DNA of 38,578 nucleotides from Thermoplasmata archaeon (GTDB lineage: Archaea; Thermoplasmatota; Thermoplasmata; Lutacidiplasmatales; UBA184), in the NCBI GenBank assembly GCA_027315455.1, contig DAHUXZ010000021.1, positions 1-38,578 on the forward strand, written 5' to 3'. The notes beneath the pieces are model-generated. The model was not told the origin of the DNA. It saw only the letters and a program-made list of their open reading frames with translations, and did no database searches. Numbering within the stretch: position 1 is the stretch's first letter; each line of letters starts with the position of its first letter. Shown here one piece after another: positions 22,712 to 30,835 of the stretch. Position numbers and translations under genes: made by a program.

Positions 22712-22721
22712 CCGTTGTCCC

Positions 22722-22748
22722 GCGGGCGTACGCCCGCTCCCGTGGGAG
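22722..22748. repeat. Two adjoining palindromes after the glycyl-tRNA synthetase stop
   Basis: GCGGGCGTACGCCCGC (22722-22737, perfect) and CTCCC, GT, GGGAG (22737-22748), two bases beyond the stop at 22751-22753 and before the next TATA box. Confidence 0.65.
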
Positions 22749-22750
22749 TT

Positions 22751-24271
22751 CTACGACGCCGCCGCGTCGGGGGCCGGGGGCCGGGGCGGCCGAAGGGGCT
22801 CGGCGAGCCGGGCCGCGAGCCCCTCGACGGGGACGCGCTCCTGGGCGCGGGAGTCGCGCTGCCGCAGCGTCACCGTGTCGTGGGCGGGGTGGGACGGGTC
22901 GACCGTCTCCCCGTCGACAGTCACGCAGTACGGCGCGCCGGCCTCGTCCATCCGGGCGTAGCGCCGTCCGATCGACGCCGAGGCATCGTAGGCCGCGGGG
23001 ACACCGGCCCGGCGCACCCGGTCGAGCAGGGACCGGGCGTACGGACCGTGTTCCTTCTTGAGCAGCGGCAGGACGCCGAGCGGGATCGGCGCGAGGTACG
23101 CCGGCAGCCGGAAGACCGTGCGCTCGTCCTCGACGGCGAGGTGAAGGTCGGCGAGCGCCCAGAGATTGCGGTCGATCCCGAAGGTGATCTCGAGGACGTG
23201 GGGGAGGACGCGACGACCGTCGGTGAGGGTGACGGCGAGGTCCTTGCCGGAGCCCTTCGCATGCCGGCCGAGGTCGTAGTCCCCGCGGTAGTGCACGGCA
23301 CCGAGCTCCCGGAACCCGCCGAGGCTGTCGAGCCGCACCTCCGCGTCGAACTGGATGCGGTTGTAGAACGCCCGTTCGACCTCGGACTTCTCGAAGAGGC
23401 GGATCCGCTCCGCCGGATAGCCGAGGACGTCCCGGAAGAACCGGAAGAGGTGCGCGAGGTGAAAGACGTAGAACTCGGGAAGTCCCCCGGCGACGAGCTC
23501 GGCGGCGCTCGTCCACTCGACGTCCGTCGCCCCGGCGGCCCGGCGGTCGGCGCGGAGGACGGGGAGGCGCTCGTCGCGCACCGCCGAGAACGGGACGGCG
23601 AACGAGGCGGGGTCGAAGAAGACCTGCAGCTCCGCCTGGGTGAACGCCCGCATGCGGAACAGCACCTGCCGCGGCGCGATCTCGTTGCGGTACGCCCGAC
23701 CGATGACCGCCAGGCCGAGGGGGAGCGTCTTGCGCCCGACCTCCCACATCCGGGCGAACGCGAGGTAGCTGCCCTGCGCCGTCTCGGGAGCGAGGTAGGC
23801 CTTCTCCCGGCCGGTGACCCCGAAGTCGACGCCGAACATGAGGTTGAACGGCGCGGGAACGGTCAGCGCCGCCTGGCCGCACGACGGACAGGCGATGCGG
23901 TGCTGCGCGACGAGCTCCGCGATCGCCGTCGCGGAGAGCCCATCGACCCCCTCGGGCCGGACCTTCTCGAGGACCGTCTCGGCGCGGAAGGCGTGGTGGC
24001 AGTGGCCGCACGTCACTTCCGGGTCGGTGAAGTTCTCGAGATGGCCCGAGGCGCGCACCACGGCCTCGGGGAGGAGCTCGGAGGGCTGGATCGCGTGGTA
24101 GTCGTCACTGAGGCCGAGGAACCACGCGCTCCACGCCTCCTCGAGGCGACGCTTGAGCGCGACGCCGAGCGGGCCGTAGTCGAAGAGCCCCTGCGCCCCC
24201 CCGTAGATCTCCGAGGACGGCCAGAGGAACCCCCGCCGCCGGAGCAGGGCGAACAGCTCGTCGGACTTCAT
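22751..24271 (-). CDS. glyS: Glycyl-tRNA synthetase (class II, archaeal/eukaryotic dimeric type)
   Basis: Charges tRNA-Gly; 506 residues. It starts MKSDELFALLRRRGFLWPSS, then IYGGAQGLFDYGPLGVALKR (motif 1 region), zinc-like CGHCHH and CPSCG pairs, FNLMFGVDFG, YLAPETAQG, YRNEIAPRQVLFRMRAFTQA (motif 2), EITFGIDRNLWAL (motif 3), and the C-terminal anticodon-binding domain with LLDRVRRAGVPAAYDASASI. It is somewhat shorter than many archaeal homologues. The frame is open to 24643, but ATG 24271 gives the family N-terminus and overlaps the amidohydrolase stop as ATGA. Two palindromes lie directly after its stop. Confidence 0.95.
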   Translation of the reverse strand: MKSDELFALLRRRGFLWPSSEIYGGAQGLFDYGPLGVALKRRLEEAWSAWFLGLSDDYHAIQPSELLPEAVVRASGHLENFTDPEVTCGHCHHAFRAETVLEKVRPEGVDGLSATAIAELVAQHRIACPSCGQAALTVPAPFNLMFGVDFGVTGREKAYLAPETAQGSYLAFARMWEVGRKTLPLGLAVIGRAYRNEIAPRQVLFRMRAFTQAELQVFFDPASFAVPFSAVRDERLPVLRADRRAAGATDVEWTSAAELVAGGLPEFYVFHLAHLFRFFRDVLGYPAERIRLFEKSEVERAFYNRIQFDAEVRLDSLGGFRELGAVHYRGDYDLGRHAKGSGKDLAVTLTDGRRVLPHVLEITFGIDRNLWALADLHLAVEDERTVFRLPAYLAPIPLGVLPLLKKEHGPYARSLLDRVRRAGVPAAYDASASIGRRYARMDEAGAPYCVTVDGETVDPSHPAHDTVTLRQRDSRAQERVPVEGLAARLAEPLRPPRPPAPDAAAS

Positions 24272-25368
24272 CGTGGGGCCCCGGCCGGTCCGGTCGCGGG
24301 ACGGAGGATAAGGTGTTCGGTCGCCCGCGTCACCACCTGGTACGCGGGGTCCTCCGCCGGGAGCCGAAGGACGAGCGGGATCGCGCTCCCGCCCGGCACG
24401 AGGCGCGCCTGCTCGGGGTCGCCGAGCCAGGTCCACGGTTCGACGAACGCCGCCCGGAACAGGACGAGAGGGTCCACGGGCCGGCCCGCGAGGCGCTGGG
24501 CCACGTAGGCGAACTCGAGTTCGCGCCAGATCGATGGGGCATGGAGCATCGCGTTGTCCGTCCCGAGGAGGAGCCGGACGTCGGCCTCGACGAACCGGGC
24601 GAGGTCGTTCGCCCGGCCCCACAGGGCGTTCGAACGGACGCACGCGACCACGGGCACCCCGGCCGCGGCGACCGCGGCCAGGTCGTCGGGCGTCGCCCGG
24701 GTGAGGTGGACGAGGAGGTCCGGTCGCGGGTCGAGGTAGGCGTCGACGGGTTCCCGGGTCGCCTCGCTGGCGTGCAGCGCGTAGCGCTTACCGCGGGCGC
24801 GGCACGCCGCGGCGAGCGCCCGGCGAACGTCGGGTCCCTCCTCGGCCTGACTGCTGAGCCCGATCCCGTCGGCGGCCGAGAGGAGCGCATCGACCTCGCT
24901 AAAGTCCAGCGGACGGGCGAGCGGACGGCCGAGCGCGACGACCCGGAGCGCAGAACGGCGCGCGGCGGCCCGGAGGTCGGCGACCCCGTCGACCCCCTCC
25001 TCGCGGAAGTCGACGACGGCCCGGACCCCCTCCCGCTCCATCCGCGCGAGCGCCCGGCGCATCGCGGCGACCTTCCGGGGCCGGGGCGTCTCGGCCAGGA
25101 GCCGGAACTTGAGCCCGTGGGGCGGCCGCACCACCTCCTCGAGGCCGACGCGCGGGGGCTCGCGTGCGCTGATGGCATCGCCGAGGTGGGTGTGGGCGTT
25201 GACCGGGGAGGGCACGACGATCCCTCGGACGCGTCGCGTACCGGCCCGCTTCGGGGCGGTCCCCGTCGCGCCGACCTCGACGATGCGCCCGCCCTCGATG
25301 CGGGCGTAGCCGGTCCGCGGCCCGTCGGCGTCCAGGATCGCCCCCTCCACAAGGAGCCGGTCGACCAC
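24268..25368 (-). CDS. Metal-dependent amidohydrolase, deaminase-like
   Basis: 366 residues of the amidohydrolase superfamily. Metal ligands: VPSPVNAHTHLGD (HxH at about 59 and 61), LHASEATR, VHLTRA, and the late LLLGTDNAML aspartate. The lack of a carboxylated lysine motif and this His/His/His/Asp pattern resemble the adenosine/cytosine/S-adenosylhomocysteine-type deaminases; the substrate cannot be named. The start is taken at GTG 25368, about 25 nt after a weak TTCTTA; a longer frame to 25767 is shadow of the divergent PfkB gene. It overlaps the glycyl-tRNA synthetase gene by four bases, an unexpected coupling. Confidence 0.8.
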   Translation of the reverse strand: MVDRLLVEGAILDADGPRTGYARIEGGRIVEVGATGTAPKRAGTRRVRGIVVPSPVNAHTHLGDAISAREPPRVGLEEVVRPPHGLKFRLLAETPRPRKVAAMRRALARMEREGVRAVVDFREEGVDGVADLRAAARRSALRVVALGRPLARPLDFSEVDALLSAADGIGLSSQAEEGPDVRRALAAACRARGKRYALHASEATREPVDAYLDPRPDLLVHLTRATPDDLAAVAAAGVPVVACVRSNALWGRANDLARFVEADVRLLLGTDNAMLHAPSIWRELEFAYVAQRLAGRPVDPLVLFRAAFVEPWTWLGDPEQARLVPGGSAIPLVLRLPAEDPAYQVVTRATEHLILRPATGPAGAPR

Positions 25369-25389
25369 GGCCGGGCAAACGGGGCGGGG

Positions 25390-25396
25390 TAAGAAG
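25390..25396 (-). promoter_or_regulatory. Weak TATA-like box of the amidohydrolase gene
   Basis: CTTCTTA, about 25 nt before GTG 25368. Poor match; listed because of spacing only. Confidence 0.3.
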
Positions 25397-25417
25397 GATG
25401 CGGGGCGCCGGGAACCG

Positions 25418-25423
25418 CTAAAG
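25418..25423 (+). promoter_or_regulatory. TATA-like box of the PfkB-moeA-moaA unit
   Basis: CTAAAG, centred about 27 nt before the ATG at 25448. Confidence 0.45.
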
Positions 25424-25447
25424 CGTCCGTGGCCTCGGCGACCCGCG

Positions 25448-26362
25448 ATGGCCCCTAGCCCCCTCGACCCGGCGGCCCGTCGGCTCGACCTGGTCGTCGT
25501 GGGCCATGCCAACCTCGATCGGTTCCTGAGGGTCCCCGCGCTGCCGGCGCCGGACCGGACCGTGCCGGTGACCTCGGACGAGACGCGTCTCGGGGGAACC
25601 GCCGTGAACATCGCCCGTTCCGCGGCGAGCTGGGGGGTCGCGACGGGTCTGGTCTCCCGGGTCGGCGAGGACTTCCCGCCGGCGTTCCTTCGGCAGCTCG
25701 CCGACGAAGGCATCGACGTGAGCGGGGTGGAGAAGGTCCCGCGCGTGGTCTCCTCCACGTGCTTCATCGTCGAGGACGGACGCGGCGCCCAGATGACGCT
25801 GATCGACCAGGGACCGATGGCCGACGCGGCGGCCGCTCCGGTGCCGCGGGCCCAGTTCGCGTCGGCCGGCTGGGTGCATCTGACGACCGCCGACCCGGCC
25901 TACACGCTCCGCCTGCGGGACGCCGCCCGGCGGGCGGGGCTGCGCATCGCCGTCGACCCCGCCCAGGAGATCCACTACCGATGGGACGCCCGCCGGTTCG
26001 GCCGGCTCGTGGAGGGCGCGGAGGTCCTGTTCGGGAACCGCTCGGAGATCGCGCGCGCCGTCGAGCTCGCCGGGGTCGGTTCCGCGGCGGCCCTCACCGA
26101 TCTCGTTCCCCTGGTCGTGATGACCGACGGGGTGCGGGGCGCGCGGGCCTACACGCGGACCGGCGAGGTCCGGACCGCGAGCCGACCGCTTCGCCGGTTC
26201 CGGCAGGTCACGGGGGCCGGCGACGCGTTCCGGGGAGGGTTCTACGCGGGATGGTTCGCCGGCGAGCCGCTCGCCGGCTGCCTTACCGCGGGGGCGAGGT
26301 CGGCGGCCCGGTGGATGGCCGACGGGGGGCCGGTACCGCACCGGGGGGTGCGCCGCCGGTGA
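25448..26362 (+). CDS. PfkB-family carbohydrate/nucleoside kinase
   Basis: 304 residues of the ribokinase/PfkB family. The N-terminal signature region RLGGTAVNIARSAASWG and the C-terminal VTGAGDAFRGGFYAGWFAG, with the catalytic aspartate, are clear, and VSRVGEDFPPAFLRQLADEG is typical. The substrate is unknown; sugar, nucleoside or cofactor kinases share these motifs. CTAAAG (25418-25423) is centred about 27 nt before the ATG. The stop overlaps a GTG of moeA (GTGA), so it appears to head an operon with moeA and moaA. Confidence 0.9.
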   Translation: MAPSPLDPAARRLDLVVVGHANLDRFLRVPALPAPDRTVPVTSDETRLGGTAVNIARSAASWGVATGLVSRVGEDFPPAFLRQLADEGIDVSGVEKVPRVVSSTCFIVEDGRGAQMTLIDQGPMADAAAAPVPRAQFASAGWVHLTTADPAYTLRLRDAARRAGLRIAVDPAQEIHYRWDARRFGRLVEGAEVLFGNRSEIARAVELAGVGSAAALTDLVPLVVMTDGVRGARAYTRTGEVRTASRPLRRFRQVTGAGDAFRGGFYAGWFAGEPLAGCLTAGARSAARWMADGGPVPHRGVRRR

Positions 26363-27639
26363 GGATGCGCCCGTTCGGGGAGCTCCTGCCGCTCGACGAG
26401 GCCCGCCGCCGGGTCCTCGACGCGGCCCGATCGGTCAACGCCGTCGAGCCGGTCGCCGTCCTCGCCGCGGTCGGACGCGTGGCGGCGCGGACGGTGCGGG
26501 CCCCGCGTCCCGTCCCGACGTTCGCGCGGGCCACCTGGGACGGCTACGCCCTTTCCTCCTCGGCGACGCGCGGGGCCGGCCCCGAGCGTCCGGCGGTCCT
26601 CCGCGTCGTCGGCGAGGTGTACGCCGAGCGCCGATTCCGCGGCCGGGTCGGCCCGTCGGAGGCCGTCGCGATCGCGACCGGGGGCGAGCTACCGCGCGGG
26701 GCGGACGCCGTGGTCCCGTTCGAGCGGACCCGCCTGCGGTTAAACCGCCTCGAGGTGCCGGTGCGGGTGGACCCCGGCGACCGTGTCGCGCGCCCCGGGG
26801 ACGACTTTCCCCGCGGCGCCCGGCTCGTCGAGGCGGGCGCCCGCTTGGGACCCGCGGACCTCGGCGCCCTCGCGGCGGCCGGCATCGCCCGGGTGGGCGT
26901 CTTCCGCCGCCCGGTCGTCACGATCGTCCCGAACGGCAACGAGCTGCTCGCCCCCGGAGCGGCGTTGAAGGCCGGCCGCATCTACGAGAGCAACAATGCG
27001 ACGCTCGCGGCGGTCGTCGGGGCCGAGGGAGGGATCCCGCGGGCGCGGCCGCCCGTCCCCGACGACCCGGCGAGGATCGAGCGGGCCCTGCGTCGCGCGC
27101 TCGCCACGAGCGACCTCGTCCTGGCCACCGGCGGGAGCTCCGTCGGGGAGCACGACTACCTCCCGGCGATCTTCCCGAAGCTGGGCCGGCTCCTCTTCCA
27201 CGGGATCGCGGTACGGCCGGGCAAGCCGACCCTTGCGGCGGTGACCGGCGGCAAGCTCCTTCTCGGGCTGCCCGGGCACCCGACCTCCTGCCTCTCGAAC
27301 GCCTACTGGCTGCTCCTTCCGCTGTTGAGGAAGCTCGCCCACCGGCCGGGGCCCGGATGGGTCGACGAGCCCGCCCGCCTTGCCACGGCGCTCGACGCGC
27401 CGAGCCATGGCTTCGCGAGCATCGTACCCGTGCGCCTCGCGGACGGGTGGGCGCACCCGACGTTCCGGGACTCGTCGGCGATATCGAGCCTCGCGGGGGC
27501 GAACGGGTTCGCGGTGCGCGCCGTCTCCGACCCCGCCCTGGCGCGGGGGGCGACGCTCACGGTCCACCGGCTCGACCCCGCGCTCGTCGGGGACGCCCCG
27601 CCCGGCGGCCCGAAAGGCTATCCGAAGCGCGGACCATGA
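26359..27639 (+). CDS. moeA: Molybdopterin molybdenumtransferase MoeA
   Basis: Inserts molybdate into adenylated molybdopterin; 426 residues, the usual size. Signatures: RPVPTFARATWDGYAL, AIATGGELPRGADAVVPFE, the GRIYESNNATLAAVV segment, LATGGSSVGEHDYLP, GIAVRPGKPTLAAV, and GLPGHPTSCLSNAYWLLLP. The start is GTG 26359 (overlapping the PfkB stop) or ATG 26365; the translated frame is open much further upstream as shadow. moaA follows after seven bases. Tungsten rather than molybdenum is possible in archaea. Confidence 0.95.
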   Translation: MRMRPFGELLPLDEARRRVLDAARSVNAVEPVAVLAAVGRVAARTVRAPRPVPTFARATWDGYALSSSATRGAGPERPAVLRVVGEVYAERRFRGRVGPSEAVAIATGGELPRGADAVVPFERTRLRLNRLEVPVRVDPGDRVARPGDDFPRGARLVEAGARLGPADLGALAAAGIARVGVFRRPVVTIVPNGNELLAPGAALKAGRIYESNNATLAAVVGAEGGIPRARPPVPDDPARIERALRRALATSDLVLATGGSSVGEHDYLPAIFPKLGRLLFHGIAVRPGKPTLAAVTGGKLLLGLPGHPTSCLSNAYWLLLPLLRKLAHRPGPGWVDEPARLATALDAPSHGFASIVPVRLADGWAHPTFRDSSAISSLAGANGFAVRAVSDPALARGATLTVHRLDPALVGDAPPGGPKGYPKRGP

Positions 27640-27646
27640 GACGTGC

Positions 27647-28648
27647 GTGCGCGACCGCTACGGTCGTGAGGTCTCGGACCTCCGCGTCTCGCTGACGCAG
27701 CGGTGCAACCTGCAGTGCGTCTTCTGCCACATGGAGGGCCAGCCGGCCGCGTCGGCGGAGCTCTCCCCGGCCGAGATCGAGGGAATCGTCCGGGCCGGGG
27801 CGGAGGTCGGGATCGACCGCGTCAAGCTCACCGGGGGCGAGCCGACGCTCCGCTCGGACCTCGTGGAGATCGTGGCGCGCCTCCGGCCGCTCGTCCGGGA
27901 GATCTCGATGACCACGAACGGGCTGCGCCTCGCCGCGCTCGCCGCGCCGCTCCGGGCGGCCGGGTTGGACCGGGTCAACGTCAGCCTCCCGAGCCTCGAC
28001 CCCGAGATCTACCGCCGGCTCACCGGCGTCGACGGGGTCCCGCGGGTCCTCGAGGGACTTCGGGCCGCCGCGGCGGCCGGCCTCCGCCCGATCAAGCTCA
28101 ACGTGGTCGCCCTCGAGGGGACGAACGACAGCCGCGAGGCCGTCGACCACCTCCTCGCTCTCGCCCAGGAGCTCTCGGCCTGGGTCCAGCTCATCGAGTT
28201 CGAGAACGTCTCCGGGCGCGTCGACCCCCGGGTGTACCGCGTCCTCCACAGCGAGCTCGGCCGCCTCTCGGAGGAGGCGGCCCACCGGGCGTTCCGGACC
28301 GAGCGCAACCGCCTGCACGGGCGTCCTCGCTACACGTTCCTCGCGAACGGGCGACCCGTGACCGTCGAGGTCGTCCAGCCGGTCGAGAATCCCGCGTTCT
28401 GCATGGAGTGCCACCGCCTGAGGGTCACGTCCGACGGACGGCTCAAGGGCTGCCTCATGACGAACCACGGTCTCGTGGACCTCCGCCCGCTTTTCGGCAC
28501 GCCCGAGGCCGCCGCCGGCCTCCGCGCCGCCTTCGAGCTCGCCATCGACCGCCGGCGCCCGTTCTTCGTCGGCCCCGAGACACCGGTGCCCGTTCCGTCC
28601 TCGGGCGCGGCCGAGGGCACGCTCCTCCCGATGGCCGCGGGGCCGTAG
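27647..28648 (+). CDS. moaA: GTP 3',8-cyclase MoaA (radical SAM)
   Basis: First step of molybdopterin synthesis; 333 residues. The N-terminal radical SAM cluster is QRCNLQCVFCHMEG (Cys20, Cys24, Cys27), followed by KLTGGEPTLRSDL and MTTNGLRL. The C-terminal second cluster region is AFCMECHRLRVTSDGRLKGC. The only in-frame starts near the right place are GTGs; GTG 27647 gives VRDRYGREVSDLRVSLTQRC, matching the family start. It follows moeA by seven bases with no promoter-like box, so it is co-transcribed. The C-terminus ends Gly-Pro and lacks the Gly-Gly end of bacterial MoaA. Confidence 0.93.
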   Translation: MRDRYGREVSDLRVSLTQRCNLQCVFCHMEGQPAASAELSPAEIEGIVRAGAEVGIDRVKLTGGEPTLRSDLVEIVARLRPLVREISMTTNGLRLAALAAPLRAAGLDRVNVSLPSLDPEIYRRLTGVDGVPRVLEGLRAAAAAGLRPIKLNVVALEGTNDSREAVDHLLALAQELSAWVQLIEFENVSGRVDPRVYRVLHSELGRLSEEAAHRAFRTERNRLHGRPRYTFLANGRPVTVEVVQPVENPAFCMECHRLRVTSDGRLKGCLMTNHGLVDLRPLFGTPEAAAGLRAAFELAIDRRRPFFVGPETPVPVPSSGAAEGTLLPMAAGP

Positions 28649-28656
28649 CGCAAAGC

Positions 28657-28662
28657 GAAATA
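28657..28662 (+). promoter_or_regulatory. TATA-like box of purQ
   Basis: GAAATA, centred about 25 nt before the GTG at 28685, in the 36-base gap after moaA. Confidence 0.45.
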
Positions 28663-28684
28663 GGCCGCCGCCGCTCCCGCGGCC

Positions 28685-29590
28685 GTGCGGCGCGACCGGC
28701 TCAAGGTCGCCCTCCTGTCGATCGAGGGCACGAACAACGACGAGGAGCTCTTCGTCGCCCTGCGCACGCTCGGTGCGCGGCCCGAGGTCGTCCACCTCAA
28801 GCAGTTCGAGGGCCGGGACGTCGAGCCCGATCACGTCCGCCGCCTCTCGGACTACGAGATGCTGTTCTTCCCCGGCGGGTTCTCGGCCGGCGACTACGTC
28901 CGGGCCGGGGCGATCCTCGCCGCGCGCGTGCGCGCCGCGATCGGCCCCGAGCTGGAGGAGTTCGTTCGGTCCGGGCGGCTCGTCGGCGGCATCTGCAACG
29001 GCTTCCAGGTCCTGACCGAGCTCGGCCTCCTCCCCGGGCGCCCGGGGGGGCGGCTCGGTCCTCCGGAGGCGGCGCTGATGACGAACGATTCCGGCCGGTA
29101 CGAGTGCCGGCCGACCTACCTCGCCTGGGACGGCGGGCGGTTCCCGGCACTCCAGGGGCGGCCCGTCGGCGACCGCTACCTCTTCCCCTCCGGTCACGCC
29201 GAAGGCAAGCTCGTCCTCGGCGGCGACGCCCCCGCGCGGCTCGAGGAGCTCGAACGCAACGGCCAGGTCCTCTTCCGCTGGGTCGCGCCCGACGGGAGCC
29301 CGGCGACCTACCCGTGGAACCCCAACGGCTCGATCGGCAACGTCGCCGGCCTCACGAACCCCGAGGGGAACGTCTTCGGCCTGATGCCGCACCCCGAGCG
29401 CGGCTTCTTCCGCGCGCAGGCCCCGGACTGGACGCGGACCGGAGGCGCGGAAGGCTTCGGGGACGGCCACCGCTTCTTCGACGCGATCCTCCGGTTCGCC
29501 GCGCGTCGCGGCGGGGCCGGCGCGGACACACGGCGAGCTCCCAGACCTCGAGCCGCTCGCCCTCGAGCTCGCGGGACCCGCGCGTCGTGA
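28685..29590 (+). CDS. purQ: Phosphoribosylformylglycinamidine synthase, glutaminase subunit
   Basis: Class I glutamine amidotransferase that supplies ammonia to PurL in purine synthesis; 301 residues. The nucleophile Cys104 lies in GGICNGFQVLTELGLLPG; the His/Glu of the triad are in LMPHPERGFF; GTNNDEELFVALRTLGARPE is the family N-terminus. GTG 28685 is about 25 nt after GAAATA (28657-28662). The family core ends near position 29515; about 25 further residues, Arg/Pro/Ala-rich, run antisense into the methyltransferase gene. It is probably its own unit after moaA. Confidence 0.93.
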   Translation: MRRDRLKVALLSIEGTNNDEELFVALRTLGARPEVVHLKQFEGRDVEPDHVRRLSDYEMLFFPGGFSAGDYVRAGAILAARVRAAIGPELEEFVRSGRLVGGICNGFQVLTELGLLPGRPGGRLGPPEAALMTNDSGRYECRPTYLAWDGGRFPALQGRPVGDRYLFPSGHAEGKLVLGGDAPARLEELERNGQVLFRWVAPDGSPATYPWNPNGSIGNVAGLTNPEGNVFGLMPHPERGFFRAQAPDWTRTGGAEGFGDGHRFFDAILRFAARRGGAGADTRRAPRPRAARPRARGTRAS

Positions 29591-30122
29591 CCGGGCCGTG
29601 CCGTGCGGTCCATCGGCGGCGCAGGGCGTCGAGGCCCGCGGCCGACTGGACCGAGGAGACCAGGAGATAGCCGCGTCCCCCGGCGCGAAGGTGGGCGCGC
29701 AGGGTCTTGACGAGGCGCCGCGTCACGCCGAGCCCATCGGGCCCGCCGTTGAGCGCCCGGTCGACCCACGGGTCCTCGTCCACCAGTCCGGGGGGCGTCG
29801 GGAGGTACGGCGGGTTCGCGAGGATGCGGTCGAACCGGCGCAGCCCCTCGAAGAGGTCGCAGCGGACGAGGTCGACGGCCACGCCCTGCGCGCGGGCGTG
29901 CCGACGGACCGCGACGAGGGCGGCCGGATTGAGGTCCGTCGCGAGGACGCGGGCCCCGGCGCGCGCGGCCGCGACCGCCGCGGTGCCCTCCCCGCATCCG
30001 ACCTCGAGCCACCGCTCCCCCGGACGGGCCCCCATGGCGACCGCACGGAGGAGCTCGGAATCCTCGCGCGGCGGGTACACCGAGCCCGGACCGGGCGGCG
30101 CGGTCGTGCGGCGGCCTAGCAC
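29352..30122 (-). CDS. HemK/PrmC-like (Mtq2-type) protein methyltransferase
   Basis: SAM-dependent N5-glutamine methyltransferase family; modifies the GGQ glutamine of release factor in bacteria and eukaryotes. The core, residues 1-197, has VYPPREDSELL, SAM-binding WLEVGCGEGTAAVA, ATDLNPAAL, and the catalytic LANPPYLPTP (NPPY, 103-106). Archaeal homologues end about where LEVWELA falls. Here translation continues for about 58 Arg/Ser/Gly-rich residues antisense to purQ, giving 256 residues. The start is GTG 30122, about 30 nt from GAATAAG. Whether the tail is made as protein is unknown. Confidence 0.88.
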   Translation of the reverse strand: MLGRRTTAPPGPGSVYPPREDSELLRAVAMGARPGERWLEVGCGEGTAAVAAARAGARVLATDLNPAALVAVRRHARAQGVAVDLVRCDLFEGLRRFDRILANPPYLPTPPGLVDEDPWVDRALNGGPDGLGVTRRLVKTLRAHLRAGGRGYLLVSSVQSAAGLDALRRRWTARHGPVTTRGSRELEGERLEVWELAVCPRRPRRDARRTGGSRRRSGGRPRSLPRLRSASSPGPARGRSRARGAASGRRRSPRGS

Positions 30123-30148
30123 AGGCCCGGCGGAAATCGGGATAGCCT

Positions 30149-30155
30149 CTTATTC
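30149..30155. promoter_or_regulatory. TATA-like box between the methyltransferase and THEP1-like genes
   Basis: CTTATTC on plus, GAATAAG on minus, centred 30 nt before the methyltransferase GTG (30122) and 40 nt before the possible TTG start of the NTPase. It could serve either direction. Confidence 0.4.
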
Positions 30156-30215
30156 TTCCGGGCCCTCTTTCTCCTCGGGAGTTCTCGACCGTTGCCTCGT
30201 CGTCTGGCCGCCCCA

Positions 30216-30749
30216 GTGAAGATCGGGATCACCGGCCTTCCCGGGTCCGGCAAGACGCAGACCCTGCTGCGCATCATCCAGCTGCTCGAGCAGGAAGGGG
30301 TCAGCGTCGGCGGGATGGTCACCGAGCCGATCATCGAGAAGCACCGTCGCATCGGCTTCCGCATCACCAACTGGCTGACGAAGGAAGAGGCGGTGTTCGC
30401 CCACGAGACGCTGAAATCGCGCGTCCGCTCCGGCCGCTACGGGGTCAACCTGGCGGCCCTCGAGGACCTCGGCACGCGGGCGCTCAAGGACGCGCGGGAT
30501 TCCGCGGACGTGATCGTCATCGACGAGGTCGGAAAGATGGAGGTCGAGAGCGAGGCGTTCACCCAGAGCGTCGTCGAGACGCTCGACGCGAACAAGTCGA
30601 TCGTCATGACCCTCCACAAGAAGTCGCGCAATCCCCTGCTCCAGGACATCCGCCGGAGGGACGAGCTACGGCTGCTCGAGGTGACGCCGGTCAACAAGAA
30701 CCTGCTCGCGTTCAAGATCGTCCGGCTCCTGACGGGCCGAGCCCACTAG
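30216..30749 (+). CDS. THEP1-like nucleoside-triphosphatase
   Basis: 177 residues of the archaeal/thermophilic NTPase family. Walker A is GITGLPGSGKTQTLL at the N-terminus and Walker B is ADVIVIDEVGKMEVES; GVNLAALEDLGTRALKDA is typical. These proteins hydrolyse NTPs in vitro; their cellular role is unsettled. The GTG at 30216 gives VKIGITGLPG, the family start; a TTG at 30192 would add eight residues and lies closer to the CTTATTC box at 30149-30155. The stop overlaps the reading frame of trm1. Confidence 0.85.
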   Translation: MKIGITGLPGSGKTQTLLRIIQLLEQEGVSVGGMVTEPIIEKHRRIGFRITNWLTKEEAVFAHETLKSRVRSGRYGVNLAALEDLGTRALKDARDSADVIVIDEVGKMEVESEAFTQSVVETLDANKSIVMTLHKKSRNPLLQDIRRRDELRLLEVTPVNKNLLAFKIVRLLTGRAH

Positions 30750-30835
30750 CGGGGCTCGAGCGCGCGCGGGAAGGCGCGACGGACCTCTGGCGGCCGCCGT
30801 CGGCCGTCGCCCGTGGCCCGGCCCCGCGTGCGCCG

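Noticed and set aside
27557-29470. 637-codon open minus-strand frame across moeA, moaA and purQ
   Set aside because: Shadow of three real genes; stop-poor GC-rich DNA explains the length.
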